From assembly GCA_963920705.1 (NCBI GenBank), contig OY987227.1, positions 17,323,434 to 17,387,433 of the forward strand: 64,000 nt of DNA, read 5' to 3'. Positions 25,201 through 38,138 of this stretch are shown in pieces; the stretch's first letter is position 1; each line of letters begins with the position of its first letter. The DNA is from Odiellus spinosus. Lineage: Eukaryota; Arthropoda; Arachnida; Opiliones; Phalangiidae. The translations under genes and the position numbers were made by a program. Under the pieces are notes generated by a model. The model made no database searches, had not been told where the DNA came from, and saw nothing but the letters and a program-made list of their open reading frames with translations.

Positions 25201-26337
25201 TAGCCTCGAGGGAACATAATTTCTCTCGCATTGCGTATTCCAAGTATATTTCCAAGTCATTCAATTAAAAAGCTTTTTTTGATTAATCAAACAACTATGA
25301 GATTCATAATAATGATAAAAATGCATATTAAAATATGTAAATGCATTCTATAGACGGACAAAGTCAGACGATCATGTGTAGGCTAGTATTTAACTGGTTT
25401 TCGAAGTTTTACGAATAATTAAGCCTTTGCACATTAATTGAACAGGACTATACGAAGGAGTGATTTATTTGCATGGTCAATTAAACGACATAAACTAGGG
25501 ACTTTGACGTCACACTTCGTCAAACGGTGCTGTTCAGCCTACAACTACTAGCCCAAATTAATGGGTTGTAGATATTCTAGCACTTGTAAGTCAAAAATTC
25601 GCAATAAACGAACTTTTCCGTATTTTAAAGTACATAGAGCTGATTCCATTAAAAATGGTAGTATGCAAATTAAATTACACGAGAATAAAATGTTCAAACT
25701 TTAAAACCGATTTTAAATAAATTAAAAAAACAATTCGTAAAAACAAAAATCAAAATATATTTATGATGAAAAATGGTAAAAACATCTGACTCGTATTCGT
25801 GAAACTCTTTCTGCACGGAAATTCTATGCTAAAGAATCTCAGCTGTTCCCAAATTAAAGATTATCATTGCAGGCCAACGTTTTCAAAAATCGAGAATATA
25901 ATATTCAAATAAGGGGATATTTTTTGTACTTTCTTAAAGAAACCCTATACATACTGTACTAGAAATTATAATACAACCTTGAGGGTCTCTCATGGCCATC
26001 ATAAATTGTTTTTGTTGTAGTTAATCGTGACTAATTTGAACCGGCTAGCCCTTAGATATACGCTTTATTATAACAAAACTTTAAAACAATTCCACGTGTT
26101 ATTAATATTTTGAAAAGTTTGTGGAGAGTCAGGGAGCGGATATGACTGAGGGCACGCGTGAATAAAACGCAGCTGCTGATACGAAGTAATTGAGAATCTT
26201 AATAAAGGGCAAGTGTAGCGTGGAATGGGAGGCTTTCATGATTAGCTTTCGTTTCTGCTCACCAGAGGCGCGAAAGTTGAGTAGTGGAAGTTGGAAACTT
26301 GTCATGCGAGTGAAATATCATTCCCTATAGATATTTG
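22276..26337. other. non-coding interval
   Basis: No gene supported. The sequence is AT-rich with several homopolymers (for example A-run near 24636-24652). A weakly similar pair (CCTTCATTGCAG ... CGGATCAGTTC) is shared between about 23577 and 63720 and may be an old repeat. Confidence 0.4.
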
Positions 26338-26675
26338 CAGAAGCCGATGAAACCCTCCTTTGAAGTCTACTACTCTAATGTTCGATATAGCGCTCCTCTC
26401 TGTATGGGTAAAATTCCCAATTTTACGAGATCGGAGGGGGTCCTACTTCATCCCCCCTGTCTACGGAAAATTGGAAATTCTCTCTCTCCACAAACGACGA
26501 CGTTTTTTGGACGAACTCCAAGGCTGCTAGAGATATTCGCTCGACGAGCTCTCGCTCCGAAAACATCTACCGTTAGGAGGCGTACGAATCGCGCCTTTTC
26601 AGAATAACCCATACAGAGAGCGGTAGACAAGACCCGGGAGTAATAGACTTCAAAGGAGGGTTTCATCGTCTTCTG
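26338..26675. mobile_element. family C inverted-repeat element, copy 2, 7-bp TSD
   Basis: Again exactly 338 bp, starting CAGAAGCCGATGAAACCCTC and ending GAGGGTTTCATCGTCTTCTG, with the 7-bp duplication ATATTTG at 26331-26337 and 26676-26682. It is highly similar along its length to the copy at 20557-20894, which suggests fairly recent movement. The overlapping open frames at 26335-26607 and 26448-26759 read the two arms of the fold and are not genes. Confidence 0.87.
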
Positions 26676-26682
26676 ATATTTG

Positions 26683-27785
26683 TGATATTTTTCCTGAAAA
26701 TACGTAGGTCTAGGTCTCCTTCCACGTTTTACTTGACCTTTAAAATGGCTCGGAATCAAATCGATAAGTAAACTAACAATTACAATGGAATATCTTTAAA
26801 CTTTACAATTTTAAATCTCACTATCCAAGGACTTAAAAGTTGCGTGTGTGAGTAAATATTAAAGAATAAATATAAAATGTGTTTTTATCCAAGTTAGTTA
26901 AAGTTTAAGCGAGGATAAATTTTGATAAAGCGATTATTTGCAGACAACAATGAGAGCTAAGCAATACTCCAACAAGATGTTTACGTCATATTCAATTTTT
27001 AGTTTTTAGTTTTCAGAAGAAACCAAGTTTGGGTTCTTTCGAACGAAATGAAGAAGACAACCAGTTGGGAAAAGTATAATATATTACCACTGATCGTACT
27101 TAATGATCTAACCTAATTTATGGCATTAGTTTAATGTTCGATTGTCAATGACAATAAAATTGGATTTTTTATGCAGGGATGGAGGGCTTCGCCGGAGGAT
27201 TTAAAAATTATCTTTAAAAGCAGTTTTCAACTAATTTATTATTATGAAGTTTATCATTTTGTGTTATAAAAGCACACCAGTTATATAGACTCAAATAAAG
27301 GGATCCTCAAATTAAGTATTGATAAAATATACAAGAAACGAGAATAAAAAAATTTGAAAAACTTTATATTATCTTTAATTAACGCATTAAAAATATTAAC
27401 CTATACAAAAACAAAAGTCACGAAAAAAACTAGTTCTCAAAATTTCCGTTAGAAACCTATAAGTTATATTACGGAACACCTTAAATTTTCGTTGAATTAA
27501 AAACCCGGAAAAGAACAAAAAAAATTGCTTAACGATCTTATCGCCACAAACAAAAAATAAAAAACCCATAGATCTAAGATTAGGGATTTTTACTCCCTGT
27601 AAAATAAAGGCTCGTTCACACTTGTGAAATTATGTTGAAATTTACTTTGAAGACCGAAGTTCAATGGGAGTCCGAAGCTAAAAACTGCTTTATGTGAAAG
27701 CTCATTTTTATGCTAAGCCAAAATCATAGAAAAAAATGGTTACAGATCCAAGCTTCAATGGCTTAATTGGGTTCATCAATTGATA
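26683..27785. other. non-coding interval, 3' flank of the ankyrin gene
   Basis: AT-rich sequence with no coding frame. The part nearest the ankyrin stop codon would hold its 3' untranslated region, which is on the - strand. Confidence 0.4.
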
Positions 27786-29586
27786 TCATATCACCGTTTC
27801 GTCCAACTTATCCCACTCCTTGCGCTGATGTTTCAAGGCGTCGATTATCATGGTTATAATTTCGGAATTGATGGAGCCACGACCCCGAGCCCTTTGGGCC
27901 ACCTCCAGAGCCGTCCATTCGTCCTCCTCGCTGGTCCGAATGTGAATATTACCCTTACCGGCTTGCAAAAGAGCTCTTACGACCCTAGTAGACCCCGTTT
28001 CGATAGCGATATGAAGAGGGGTCTTTCCTCTGGCGTTTCGACAATTGGCATCGGTATCAGGGTGTAAAATTAGGGCCCTAACGATTACCGGGTAATTTTT
28101 ACTGGCGGCTAAGTGCAACGGGGTGTCCAAGTACGAGTCGGCGGCGTTAACGTTGGGTCGACGTTCCAATAGTTCGGAAACTAAATCGCTCATACCCTTC
28201 CTGGCTGCGTAATGTAAGGCGGTTTGGCCGTAACGGTCCGCCAGGTTCAAGTTGGCGCCTCGAGAAATGAGAAGGATCGCGACCGGAACGTTGCCCTTTT
28301 CGATGGCGCACAATAAAGGAGTTAACCCGCAAACGTTTTGAAGGTCAAGATCAGCCCCGGCTTCCAAGAGAATTTCAGCCGCTTTGACGCAAGATTTTTG
28401 ACCTTGACATACTCGGTGCAAGGGTGTTTCCCTGTTACGGATTAACACGTTAAAAATGAATTAGAGCGCGCGGCTAAATTCATTCGCGATTTGGGTTTCA
28501 AACAATAGATTCGAAAAACAACACCTATATGCAGACGTTTGAACTTGCCGCCCTGAAGTTCAAACGCGAATAAATTTAACCAATTTGATTTAAGCAGTTT
28601 TCGTGCAAAAATTAATAAGCGTAATATAATAAATTCTGTTGTTTACTTTAAATAATTTCATCAAGCTCTAGTCATTACGTAACATTAAATATTTAATTAT
28701 TACGAACTAGTTTAGCCATCGCGAGACCAGGCTAAGGCCGAAAGGAATAATATTAGGTTTCTAATGGTGTCATAATAAATATGTCATGCGCAATTAGTTC
28801 TTAATATCGATCTACCTTCTAACCCGATTTCGTTACATTTCAGGTTCGGTGTCTAAACTCGTGTTCATGAGGATTTGGCATCGGCTACTTTCTTCTTTAT
28901 GAAGATTAACAAAATGTATTAATCCTTTTCACCTTTTCCCATTTTGAGAACAACCCTTGAACCTATATATATATTCTGTCCGCTTACTCAGAATGGAATA
29001 TTAGATTTGACGTCACAACATAGTCTGAAGAGAATGGCGTCTAAGCTTTTGTCTCTAAGAGAATGGGCGGATTACAGACAGCCCTGATTAAACCAATAAC
29101 TGCAAAATAAAGTCCGTTCATATCTCACTTTTGATGATTTGTAGAATCAACTATCGCTTTGATTGCCAGATCTTCTAGTAATGGAAACAGAAACTTTTCG
29201 GCTTGTCCAGCTGATGGAGTGACGCAAGCTTTGGCCAAAATATGCAACGGTGATTGTCCACTTAAGTTATCTCTTATATTTGGGTCCAAACTCTTGTCGT
29301 CTAACAGAAGGCGCACGATATCATAGTGGCCTAATCGAAGGGCGATATGCAATGGTCCTTCTCCTTGGGCGCTACTGACATTGACGTTGACTCCTTTGCC
29401 CAAAAATATTCTTACAGCGGCGATATTGCCGAGTTGACAAGCTTCCAATAAGGGGGCCCAACCTTTACGGTTCCAATCGGGTTCATCGGGATTGACCCCC
29501 GAATCCAAAAGGCGTTTTAAAGTGTCCATATCACCTCGAGCGATGGCGTAATGTAAGCTGTTACTGACAGCCACCGTGTAATCCAT
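27786..29586 (-). CDS. ankyrin-repeat protein (two coding exons)
   Basis: Coding exons are 29586-29129 and 27786-28431; the AA|G codon split across the intron (donor GTGAGA, acceptor AACAG) restores a continuous frame of 367 residues. The product is almost entirely ankyrin repeats, about nine or ten, with clear TPLH-type starts (GPLHIAL, TPLHRVC, TALHYAA, TPLHLAA, TPLHIAI) and GA-N/D loop motifs. There is no second domain, signal peptide or membrane segment. Ankyrin repeats are protein-binding scaffolds, so the partner cannot be inferred. The ATG at 29586 is the first in the frame after a plausible acceptor at 29637-29638 (TTATTTTCAG); the frame stays open upstream to that acceptor, so a further 5' exon is possible. 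Specific orthology is not recognised. Confidence 0.85.
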
Positions 29587-29639
29587 ATTTATCGTTAATA
29601 ATTGTACTTTGCTTTTATAGAAAGCCTTAATATTTTCTG

Positions 29640-32579
29640 AAAATAATATGAAGAATTTTAGAATGACTTGATACCAAGAATATTACACTCTCAACTGACT
29701 CATGGTTAAACTGTTTTCTCTCTTATCGTTAAAGCTAAGACGTCCTCATTTTTAGTTTACGATAATTTTTTTTCTTAAAGCGATAGTGACACGCCTTCCC
29801 TAAATAAAACTACGCCAAGGTTTAGTGATTGTTTGCCTACGATAACTTAATGGCATAAATGTCTGATCCTAGGCATGTGGATTGTGGAATTAGCCACTGT
29901 TTAGTTATATTTAATTAATTTTCTGCAGAAAACAAATAATTTTAATTAAAGGCTTGATGACATCTGTCATACTTTTGAATGTTGGGCCTAACTTCACTTT
30001 AACGTTTTCTAATAATTTCTCAAACTATTAACGGTGTTAAATCACCCATATAATGGTAACCGTTAAATATAACAATCTTTATTAAGTTCATACAACACTT
30101 TCAGCATGAAATTACAGATGAACTGGACAAATAGAATGCTTGGCATTATTTTACAAAATTAAATATCACGCCAATAAATCTTTATAATTTAAAATCTAAA
30201 ACATGTCACCATCCCTTTAGTATTATTTTTAATAAAAAGCTTTCGAAAACAAAATGACATAAACAAAAACAAACTTACATTTAATTTATATTTTGTATTC
30301 CAGGGGCACAAATTCTTTCGTGGTTAATCGAATTCTTAAATTTTCACATGACCCGGTTGATACATGTCGACGATATCGAGACCTCCGAATGGAATTGACA
30401 TAATCAAGTCCGATCACCGATAAAACAAGAAATCGAACACACTTTTCGCGAGGCGAGAGAGACGCGATTGAACGATTCACTCATCGAATAAAGGTTCGAG
30501 AGCGTGAAAGAGTTGTACCTCAGGTTATACCACGAGGCAGAATGACCGGGGGAGCGTAAAAAAAAATAGCCAAACCTCGTCTTCAGAGAAGGAAGGAAGG
30601 TCGAATAAGATTCGCTAGCAAAGATACAAGCAAAAACCTGCTTTTTCTAAAGTCAAGTACAGAAACGCATCCGAACCCCCTTATTTTCCAAAAAACACTT
30701 TTCGAAAAACTTTTTTCTATTTTTAATACTTCTAGCAAATGTTATACTGGCTATACAACAAGTTGTACAACTTTCGCGGCGGGCTATAACTGTTATTAAG
30801 AAACAAATATTAAATGCATAACTTGGCCTAAGTTTGAAAAAGAGCCTACGAAGGATGGACTGATTACGACCCACAACCGCGTGCAATATTGAAACCCCTA
30901 TGTGGTCCCTATAATCATTCCCGTACATTCCCCTTCAATTTGAGAGGCGTTATATTTTTATCCATCTCTAACTCTTCATCCGTTTTTGAATGTTTCCTAC
31001 TTCCGCCCTGGGGTGGTACAGGTTGTTGTTTTTAGAAATGCCGGTACCTTTAAAACATTTGGACTATTTCGACAATGTCCGGAACGACAAAATATAATAA
31101 TTGTAAGCGCATTTTTAAAATTTCCCCTCTTTATAACAACCGTGAAAAATATTAACGATATGCCTTAACGACATTTAATGATAATTTGATGATACTTGGA
31201 ATTACGTGACAATTTTTAAGTCATTATATTATTCGTAGGGTTAACAAGAAGGTATAATATTACTTGTAATAACGAGTCTAAATACTGAAATGATGGTGTC
31301 AATTTTGCACGGTCGCGTATAACGCCATCCTCAATTTAAAAGTTCTGTACGTAGAAAACAAGTCTACGGTCTATCTCTCGGTCTATCTCCAAGAGGGTTT
31401 TTAAATGAGAAGTCTAGCTTTTATCACTCTAACAGACGCTTAAAGGGAGAATGCAACACATGCAATGTAGTTTAGACTACGTTTGACGTAGAAATACGTC
31501 ACAAAAATAAAACAGTGGTAAATAGCGTCTCTTTTAACCACTTCTTTCTTATCCAAAAGAAGCAACTCATATTTATAATAGAATAACGTTAAAAGTCTGT
31601 AAAGGCGGTAATTTATTTCATATGAACAAAAACTCGCGTAATTTTAGAATACCCCGAGAAGCGCGGGGCCAAACTATTAAGAACTGACAATAATTACCCT
31701 TCCCAAAAAAAACTTAAAAGGCACCCCGCGTACTAATTTGTGAAACGGAGAGGGGAATATATAATACGAAATAGACTTAATTCGTTCAACCCGATGGCTG
31801 TTTTCCTTTAAAAAGAAAATCCATGATCGCGTAGGTTTGAAACAGTAGGGGGTTGAACGAGGATGAATGAGAAAATGATATAATTACACGAAAAAACTCC
31901 CCAAAAAGATAAGTTTGGGGCTTGGAATCATTTCGAAGAACCAGTTTATTTTACTTATCAACTATCTACTTTTGCGGTCTTTTTTTATACCATGAGTGAC
32001 TCTTCACCCCTTTAGGGTTTTATCTCATTAACAAGCTAAAAAAAATTAAAACTCTTATGAATAAAATTTCGTATCCCTTTATTATTTAAAACAAGGCAAC
32101 GGAGCTTTAAGTCCAAATTAATGGTCGCTAATTTTTTTATATATAGGTTTTTTTAAAGCAACGCTTTTTCATTATTATTATTATTATTATTATTTTAAAG
32201 GCAAGATGAAGCTATAGTTAATAGGTCTCGTTGAAATTAGCCTATGGAATTTTGGGGTATTAAGGAGGAGAAAAGAGCTGATGCTTTTTCTTAGGGCCGA
32301 GACTAGCGGGTAGAAAATTTTAGTGGATAAACAATCGAGTGATATAAAAAAATGAAGAAGAGACACCAATATGTTTTCGAAGAAACGCGGATATCAAATA
32401 TACAGATTTGTCCACCCTCGCTTGTTAGTACCAAAAGTTTTAAATAAGTTTTGTTAGTACTTAAATCTGTACCACCTGTTCTATGATTTCATTACACAAA
32501 GACCAAGAGAGTAGCTTTGGCCATATTGACAAATATTTGTGAAATAGGGTAACCCATCATTACAATTAACTTCATGGCT
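29640..32579. other. non-coding interval upstream of the ankyrin gene
   Basis: No supportable gene. A somewhat GC-richer, CpG-bearing patch at about 30300-30560 could include the ankyrin gene's promoter. An ATT trinucleotide run lies at 32171-32196. Open frames at 30286-30480 and 30653-30928 show no family features. Confidence 0.4.
32171..32196. repeat. (ATT)n microsatellite
   Basis: About eight tandem ATT units are directly visible. Confidence 0.95.
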
Positions 32580-32705
32580 TTTCCGGAATTTCCAATGACC
32601 ATCTATCACCATTTTCTTACACCAAATGACTAAACAATATTCTATAATTTTTCCCTGACCTTTTATCGAAATTATTAAATTCACTGACTTTTCCCTGATC
32701 CGGGG
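32580..32705. repeat. TTTTTCCCTGAC-type repeat fragment
   Basis: It contains TTTTTCCCTGACCTTTTATCG and CACTGACTTTTCCCTGATCC. The same words occur at 57.69-58.03 kb (TTTTCCCTGACCATTTC, CCCTGACTTTTCCAGG). This is a dispersed repeat of unknown class. Confidence 0.5.
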
Positions 32706-32974
32706 CGTTACGGCGTATCAAGAGGGTTTGACGCTCGGGGCGGTCCATGAATTTCGCAGCCCCCTACGGAAAATTTTTCGACTGTGCAGGAAAAAAAAAA
32801 TAAAAAAAGGTCGGCTTGAGGAAAATGCCGCCCCCAAAGAGATGCCGCCCGGACCTGAACTTTAGAGGTCCAATAGTCAAATATAGTAGTGGAGTTTCCA
32901 CGTAACAAGACGTCACTAGTCTCGTTTCCCATCCGGGCAGTGTCTGGGAGCTCCCTGTTAAAACGCTTCCAGAC

Positions 32975-33211
32975 CAGGGACGGAAATAAGAAATTTTTCT
33001 TATTGGACAAATGTCCAGTAACCACCCTTAAAAATTCAAAAGTTATCGGACATTTAACAAAATTACCGGACAATGCTACATTTCTTGTATTGAAAAGTAC
33101 TTTTTTTATCGGACATTTGTCCAGTGACCCCCTCTTAAAAATAAAAAGTTATCGGACATTTGGAAAATTTATCGGACAATGACCAGTGACTTGTGCTTAT
33201 TTCCGTCCCTG
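32975..33211. mobile_element. hAT-like MITE with 8-bp TSD
   Basis: Termini are CAGGGACGGAAATAAG and its inverse CTTATTTCCGTCCCTG, flanked by the perfect 8-bp duplication TTCCAGAC (32967-32974 and 33212-33219). A CAGGG start and an 8-bp duplication are typical of hAT transposons. The 237-bp body contains two diverged tandem copies of a block with GTCCAGTRACC and AAAGTTATCGGACATTT. No transposase is present. The open frames at 32708-33073 (-) and 32889-33182 (+) overlap it and are not genes. Confidence 0.87.
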
Positions 33212-33556
33212 TTCCAGACAGGGGCCAAAAATACGATTATGGAGGGTTAGCAAAGCCCTGACTTTAAAAGGTTTTGTCCTTGGACAATTATTTTTTCCCC
33301 ACAATTGTTCCCAAGACTATATTATCACTATTTTTTCCGCAATTACTGTTTCCATGAGTAACATAATAAACCTTACTATGCTTTTTATATTTTCCCCACT
33401 ATTATAACTTCGTCATTGTGTCCATATTTTCACACAATTCGCGAACTCCCGAGGTTTGGTTATATATGGAACTCCTTACATTTAGCAACGAGTTAAGTAT
33501 TGATAAAGTATCCCTTAAAAATACAAAATATCAGTAGCAATTAAAAGCTCACTTAC

Positions 33557-33601
33557 TGTGATATCGGGGACGTGGGCGATCATAGCGGCAAAAAGTTCCA
33601 T
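33557..33601 (-). CDS. candidate first coding exon, gene unknown
   Basis: On the - strand an ATG is followed by 15 codons, MELFAAMIAHVPDIT, ending at a strong GTAAGT donor. The obvious downstream gene is the ankyrin gene, but joining to its acceptor at 29636 in the frame of the known ATG fails by phase. It may therefore be a 5' leader with a short upstream frame, or the start of another transcript. Confidence 0.25.
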
Positions 33602-36005
33602 GGGCCGAGGCTTGGCTTGACGAAAGTAATAAATCGGAACTCCGACCGCAATGCGCAATTCACAAAACACATCGTTACGACTTCAAATCCACTTAGGGCT
33701 GGCTTCTCACGGGTCGTTATTTTAATTTAAAGTTGAAAGTTCTGATTTAATTCCGTATAAACTCCGATTCCATTTCGTTTCCATTATATTACTTATATTA
33801 CACTATCTTTACATGGTCCCGGGTGGGGATGGGGGAACTTGACTCGAGTAGCCGGTGGAAATTATAACGCGTTTTCGTATACGTTTACGTCAGAGCGAAA
33901 ATTAGCGATTAAAAAATTGATAATTCCAACATGGTTTATTTTGTTGTTTTTTGAAAACGAGAAAAGAAAAAATCACTAGTCCACGCTTCCAAAAAGGGGT
34001 AAAAATCTCACTACAAGGCTTGTTGGGTTTCGCTGACAACGTGCTCTGCTGATAATGAAGTCTGGAGTCTGCTACACATTACTCGGACTGGAAATAAACA
34101 TTCGATGCTGCGCAAGCGTTTCTGGCAACTTCCCAAATGATATAAATTTAAATACCATGACATTGATTTGTCCTGAACACGAATAATTATTCATCATAGT
34201 TCTGCTAATTTAGGTGGAACTTTAAGCGGCTCCTATTTAGATCATAGCAGTGGTCATTAATGAAAATTTTATGCTTGACAATAATGTTCGCCTCCTTCCC
34301 CCCCCCCCCTTGGAATTTACACGTAGGATAGCCTACTCAGCCTATTCCGAGACGCCGCCACTGTGTTGAATACACTAAATCAAGCGCCAGGCGGTTTCCC
34401 GCCAAGAGCGCAAAAATTAACAGCCCAAAAAAAAAAAAAAAAAAAAAAATCGAAAAAGTGACGTCTCCTCAAAAAGGCTAGGATACCTAATTCCTCGTAT
34501 TTTCTTCTGCTACTTTCAGAAGCGCATGGAAACTATAGTTTCCATCTCCACTATCCCTTTAAAGGGAGCATAAATGTCTGGCCCATGGACATTACTTCCG
34601 CTACGTCTAACAAATATTCTCTGCAATTTGATACTTTCGGACCGCCTCCGTTTTTTAAAAGTTTTTAATCGTTCCTGGCAATAAATGGGGTGGGGAAAAT
34701 ATGATACCGTCAAATGTTTTCGCCGCATATTCTCCACCCCATTTGCTACCAGATACGACTAAAAATATTTAAAAATCGAAGGAGGTCCCAAACTAACAAA
34801 TATCCATGTTCTCCAAAGTTACGTCAGAAAACAAGAAGTTTTATACTCCCTTTAAACTCAAAATTGAGTTTTTTTTGTTTTTTTTTTAGTGAAAGATGAA
34901 AAACGCGTCTACCTGTTGCATCTTTAACCCTAATAAACATCCTACGTTTTATTTTAAACCAAAATATAAAACTTATTCAACAAAGGGAAAAGAGGGGAGT
35001 TACAGTTATAAAAGGGGTGGGAATTTTTATTTTTCTTAATCTTTTGGGCTACCAAAGGGGCCATGGCATTTACTATGTTTTCACGTTTCAGGGTGGGGTA
35101 CTACAAGGAGCAAAATTAGAGGCGGTAGAGTATTGAAAGATATTTCATGGTGTTTTTATATAAATTGTCTCTATCTCTCTCTCTCGTACCCTCTATCCGA
35201 GATATGAAAAGCATTATACGTATTATTTGCTATAGGCCAATCCAGACTGCTTATCAAAATCTTTTCACGACTTGGTAAAAAAAAAATCTGACCTCTTAAC
35301 CTTCAAAATTTAAACTTATTGTAAAAACAGGTTCCCTCTTTATAGTGTCTATAAACTGGTTGAGTTTCGGGGTGAAGTAGAAACATAGTGTCAACGACTT
35401 AAAATACTTTAAAAGGCGTTTGTTTAAATGATCTTATATAGCTTCGATTAAGATTTTTTAATAGGAAAAAACTGGTTTTCAATATAAGATAATCCTCTAA
35501 CTTTCCCCCCATTTCATTGTTAAAATATTTAAAACTCTAAAACGTTATGGTTATAATATCATGGATTAATTAAGAAACTAACGCTTCATGGATATATCAC
35601 TCGTACCTTTCCCAATGCTAGTCAGTACGACCATCAACTTAAGTTGAGCAACGTTCTTGCAGAGAAAATTTTCGAAACATGTGCCAAGAAAATATCACTC
35701 CCAAGAGCAAATTTTCTAATTTTAATTTAGTCGTAATCTCATTCAAAACTTTAAAACCTGATCGCCTGACTTAATATATTTTTCCAGGGTTCGCCTTTTT
35801 GAACGAGTGATATATCCATGAAACCTTATATTCTTTATTAATCCACGGTTAAATTGTGTTATTTTTAAGCCCACGACTTATTTTTTCCTCTATATTTTAC
35901 GTAGATTAATAAAATTTAATAAATTTTCTTTTTCTTTAAATATTTTTTTGTTCTCTTTTATTATTTAAAAAAAAAAAAACTGTACACGCGTGAACCTGTA
36001 CTTTA
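33602..36005. other. non-coding interval
   Basis: No gene supported. It includes a poly(A) run at about 34424-34449, a poly(C) run near 34301-34310 and an imperfect inverted pair around AAACTATAGTTTCC at 34530-34545. The open frames at 34516-34737 and 34714-34899 are paired across an inverted GTTTTT-AAAAAC region and look like repeat sequence. Confidence 0.4.
35957..35962 (-). terminator. likely poly(A) signal of NF-YC
   Basis: AATAAA on the - strand, 44 bp beyond the NF-YC stop codon. Position fits a short 3' untranslated region. Confidence 0.4.
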
Positions 36006-37515
36006 TCACGACTGCTCATCCTCCACTTGCTCGGTTTGAGCTTGCAACGTTTGGATTTGAACCGAAGTTGATCCTGGAACTGTGGAGGTTAAAAAGACTG
36101 GGGTGGGATTTGATTGAGCGCCTTGCGCAATTTGTTGAATTTGATAGACCGCCTAGAAGTTTATAAAGCAGAAAAAGGTTTAAATTATACAATATAGGGG
36201 TGGGGAGTGATTAATAATATTTCCGAGAGGTTTACTTGGGGCTGTTGTTGTTGAACTTGTACTTGAGGGGCTGCTGAAGCTTGAATAATGACGGGTTGTT
36301 GGGTCGTGGCTGGTTGCGGCGTTTGACCTTGCAATTGCATACGAATAAGTTGAAGCTGAGCTGCGTTTAGTTGGATCTGCCGAGTAAATTTGTAATTATT
36401 TAATCGGTTTTCCTAAACCCAATAAAGGGGGTCTTGAAATCTTACGGGAATGTGCTGGATTTCTCCATTACTATTTATAACTTGTTGAAGTATTTGAATT
36501 CCGCCTGTTTGAGCCAACTGACCCGAAGGCAACTGAACCATTTGAGGCGCCGCTTGTTGTTGCTGTTGAACTTGAACTTGTTGAACCTGCACTTGAGCGC
36601 CTTGCGAGTTTTGCGACGTTCCATCCGCAGCCACCTAAACATTATACTTCGTTAAACTAATAGCCTAATTCCCACTAAAACTATTAATTGAAGCCTATTA
36701 TAAAAATGGGCTTACAGCTTGAAGCTGCAACATGGAAGGAACGGATAACGTTGGGCTGGCTGTTTGAACTGACACTGGTTGGGTAGTGGCAGCCTGTATG
36801 ATTTGAATCTGGGGTTGATTGTTTGATTGCGCCGTCTGTTGTTGGTTGTTTTGTTGGGTCTGTTGTTGCTGTTGAGATTGTTGGACAGTTTGTTGGGTCG
36901 TCACCGTAGTTCCCGGAGATTGTTGTTGAAGAGCGGCCTGATGTTGTTGGGCCAGCTGGAAATAATACTGAACTTGATCAGGATTCATCGTTGTAGTCGT
37001 AGTAGCAGTATTAGCGCTTCCGCTGTTTGAAGATCTGCTATTTTCATCCGGTCTTTTGGCTGGTTTGAGTTCATCTCTCGGTACAATGTCAATTAAGAAA
37101 TCAAACTGATCATATTTGGTTATGGCCATGGCAATATCGTTTCTCTGCAAGGTTCTTCTTTTGTTATCTTCAGTATGAATCCAAGCTCGCAAAGATAACT
37201 CTGTGATGAAAATTTCGGCGGCTTTCGCAAACAATACTGGTGCCTCAGCACTGATCATTTTAACATCTTCGTCTAACTTCATAATTTTCTTTATTCGAGC
37301 CAATGGTAACTCTTGATTTTTAAAATCATTCTAGAATAGAAAACCAATCATATTAATAGTCTTGTGTATTTAGTTGTAGAATTAACAGTAAGAGGGCTTA
37401 CTTGATTAAGATTCCTTATATCTTCCATACTCCGTGTCCAAAATGAATCTAACAATTGGTGGGCTTCGGTCATATTGTTAACCGCATTAACGTACGTAAC
37501 GTCAGTTTGAGACAT
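36006..37515 (-). CDS. NFYC: nuclear transcription factor Y subunit gamma (NF-YC)
   Basis: NF-YC pairs with NF-YB through a histone fold, and the pair recruits NF-YA to bind CCAAT boxes in the nucleus. Five coding exons: 37515-37402, 37330-36716, 36634-36446, 36376-36236 and 36152-36006; all start and end in phase 0 and total 1,206 bp (401 residues). Exon 1 gives the N-terminal helix region ([14 protein letters not shown]). Exon 2 carries the histone fold at residues ~45-125, with [36 protein letters not shown] and [10 protein letters not shown], all hallmark NF-YC strings. The remainder is a Gln-rich activation region (many QQ runs) as in animal NF-YC. It lies head-to-head with NIPP1, 623 bp apart. 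The open frames on the opposite strand at 36434-36655 and 36827-37030 are shadows. Confidence 0.96.
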
Positions 37516-38138
37516 GGCTCCGATATTTACAACTTAGAAGCTGAAATTTTGCAGACTGAATTTAACAATGAACTGGTATTAATTGTAAAAAATAAATCAC
37601 CACGATGAGTGCCAACCTTAAAACAGTACTTAGTTTAAAAATTAAGCTAAAGTGCTAAACCACTGGCCTCGGGTCCGGCTAAAAAACCTATTCAAATAAC
37701 AAAACAAGCTAAGCCTCTGTCATAATGTATTCTTTCACCAAAGCCAAACTCATTGAATAAAAAAATTCTTATTTAATTCTTTTGGTAAAATCAAAGATGG
37801 TATTACGGTTGAGAACAATTATATTTACCTTATATTATAACATGTAGTATTTAAATGTAAAAATTAGTTTATACCATCAGGCGAGTTTAAAAATACGATT
37901 AACCTAGTATGACGGGGTCAAAGGAAGAAGTCGCTACTGAGATAACCTATGACCCCTCGTTTTCGCTTTTCCGCTCAAGAGAAAAGTGACAAAAGTCATA
38001 ATTTTCTTGATTAATTTGAATTATCTTTGAAAATCAGCAACTGGTGTAATGAAACTTTTAACTATGTTATTTACTTAAGTAACGCAGTAATTTTTACTTT
38101 TTTTGTTTGATTTATATCTCTTGTTAATAAATCTGATC
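37516..38138. promoter_or_regulatory. shared intergenic promoter region, NF-YC / NIPP1
   Basis: Only 623 bp separate the two divergent start codons, so both promoters and 5' leaders must lie here unless an unseen upstream exon exists. No CCAAT or TATA element can be assigned with confidence. Bidirectional use is inferred from geometry. Confidence 0.5.

Noticed and set aside
26335-26759. Overlapping open frames of 90 and 103 residues on both strands
   Set aside because: They read the two arms of the family C palindrome; the peptides repeat each other (MKPSFEVYYS on both strands) because the DNA is an inverted repeat.
32708-33182. Open frames of 121 (-) and 97 (+) residues
   Set aside because: Both cross the hAT-like MITE and its flanks; their peptides mirror the internal duplicated blocks.
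36434-37030. Leu/Arg-rich open frames opposite the NF-YC exons
   Set aside because: They are antisense of the Gln-rich coding region (CAA/CAG read as TTG/CTG).
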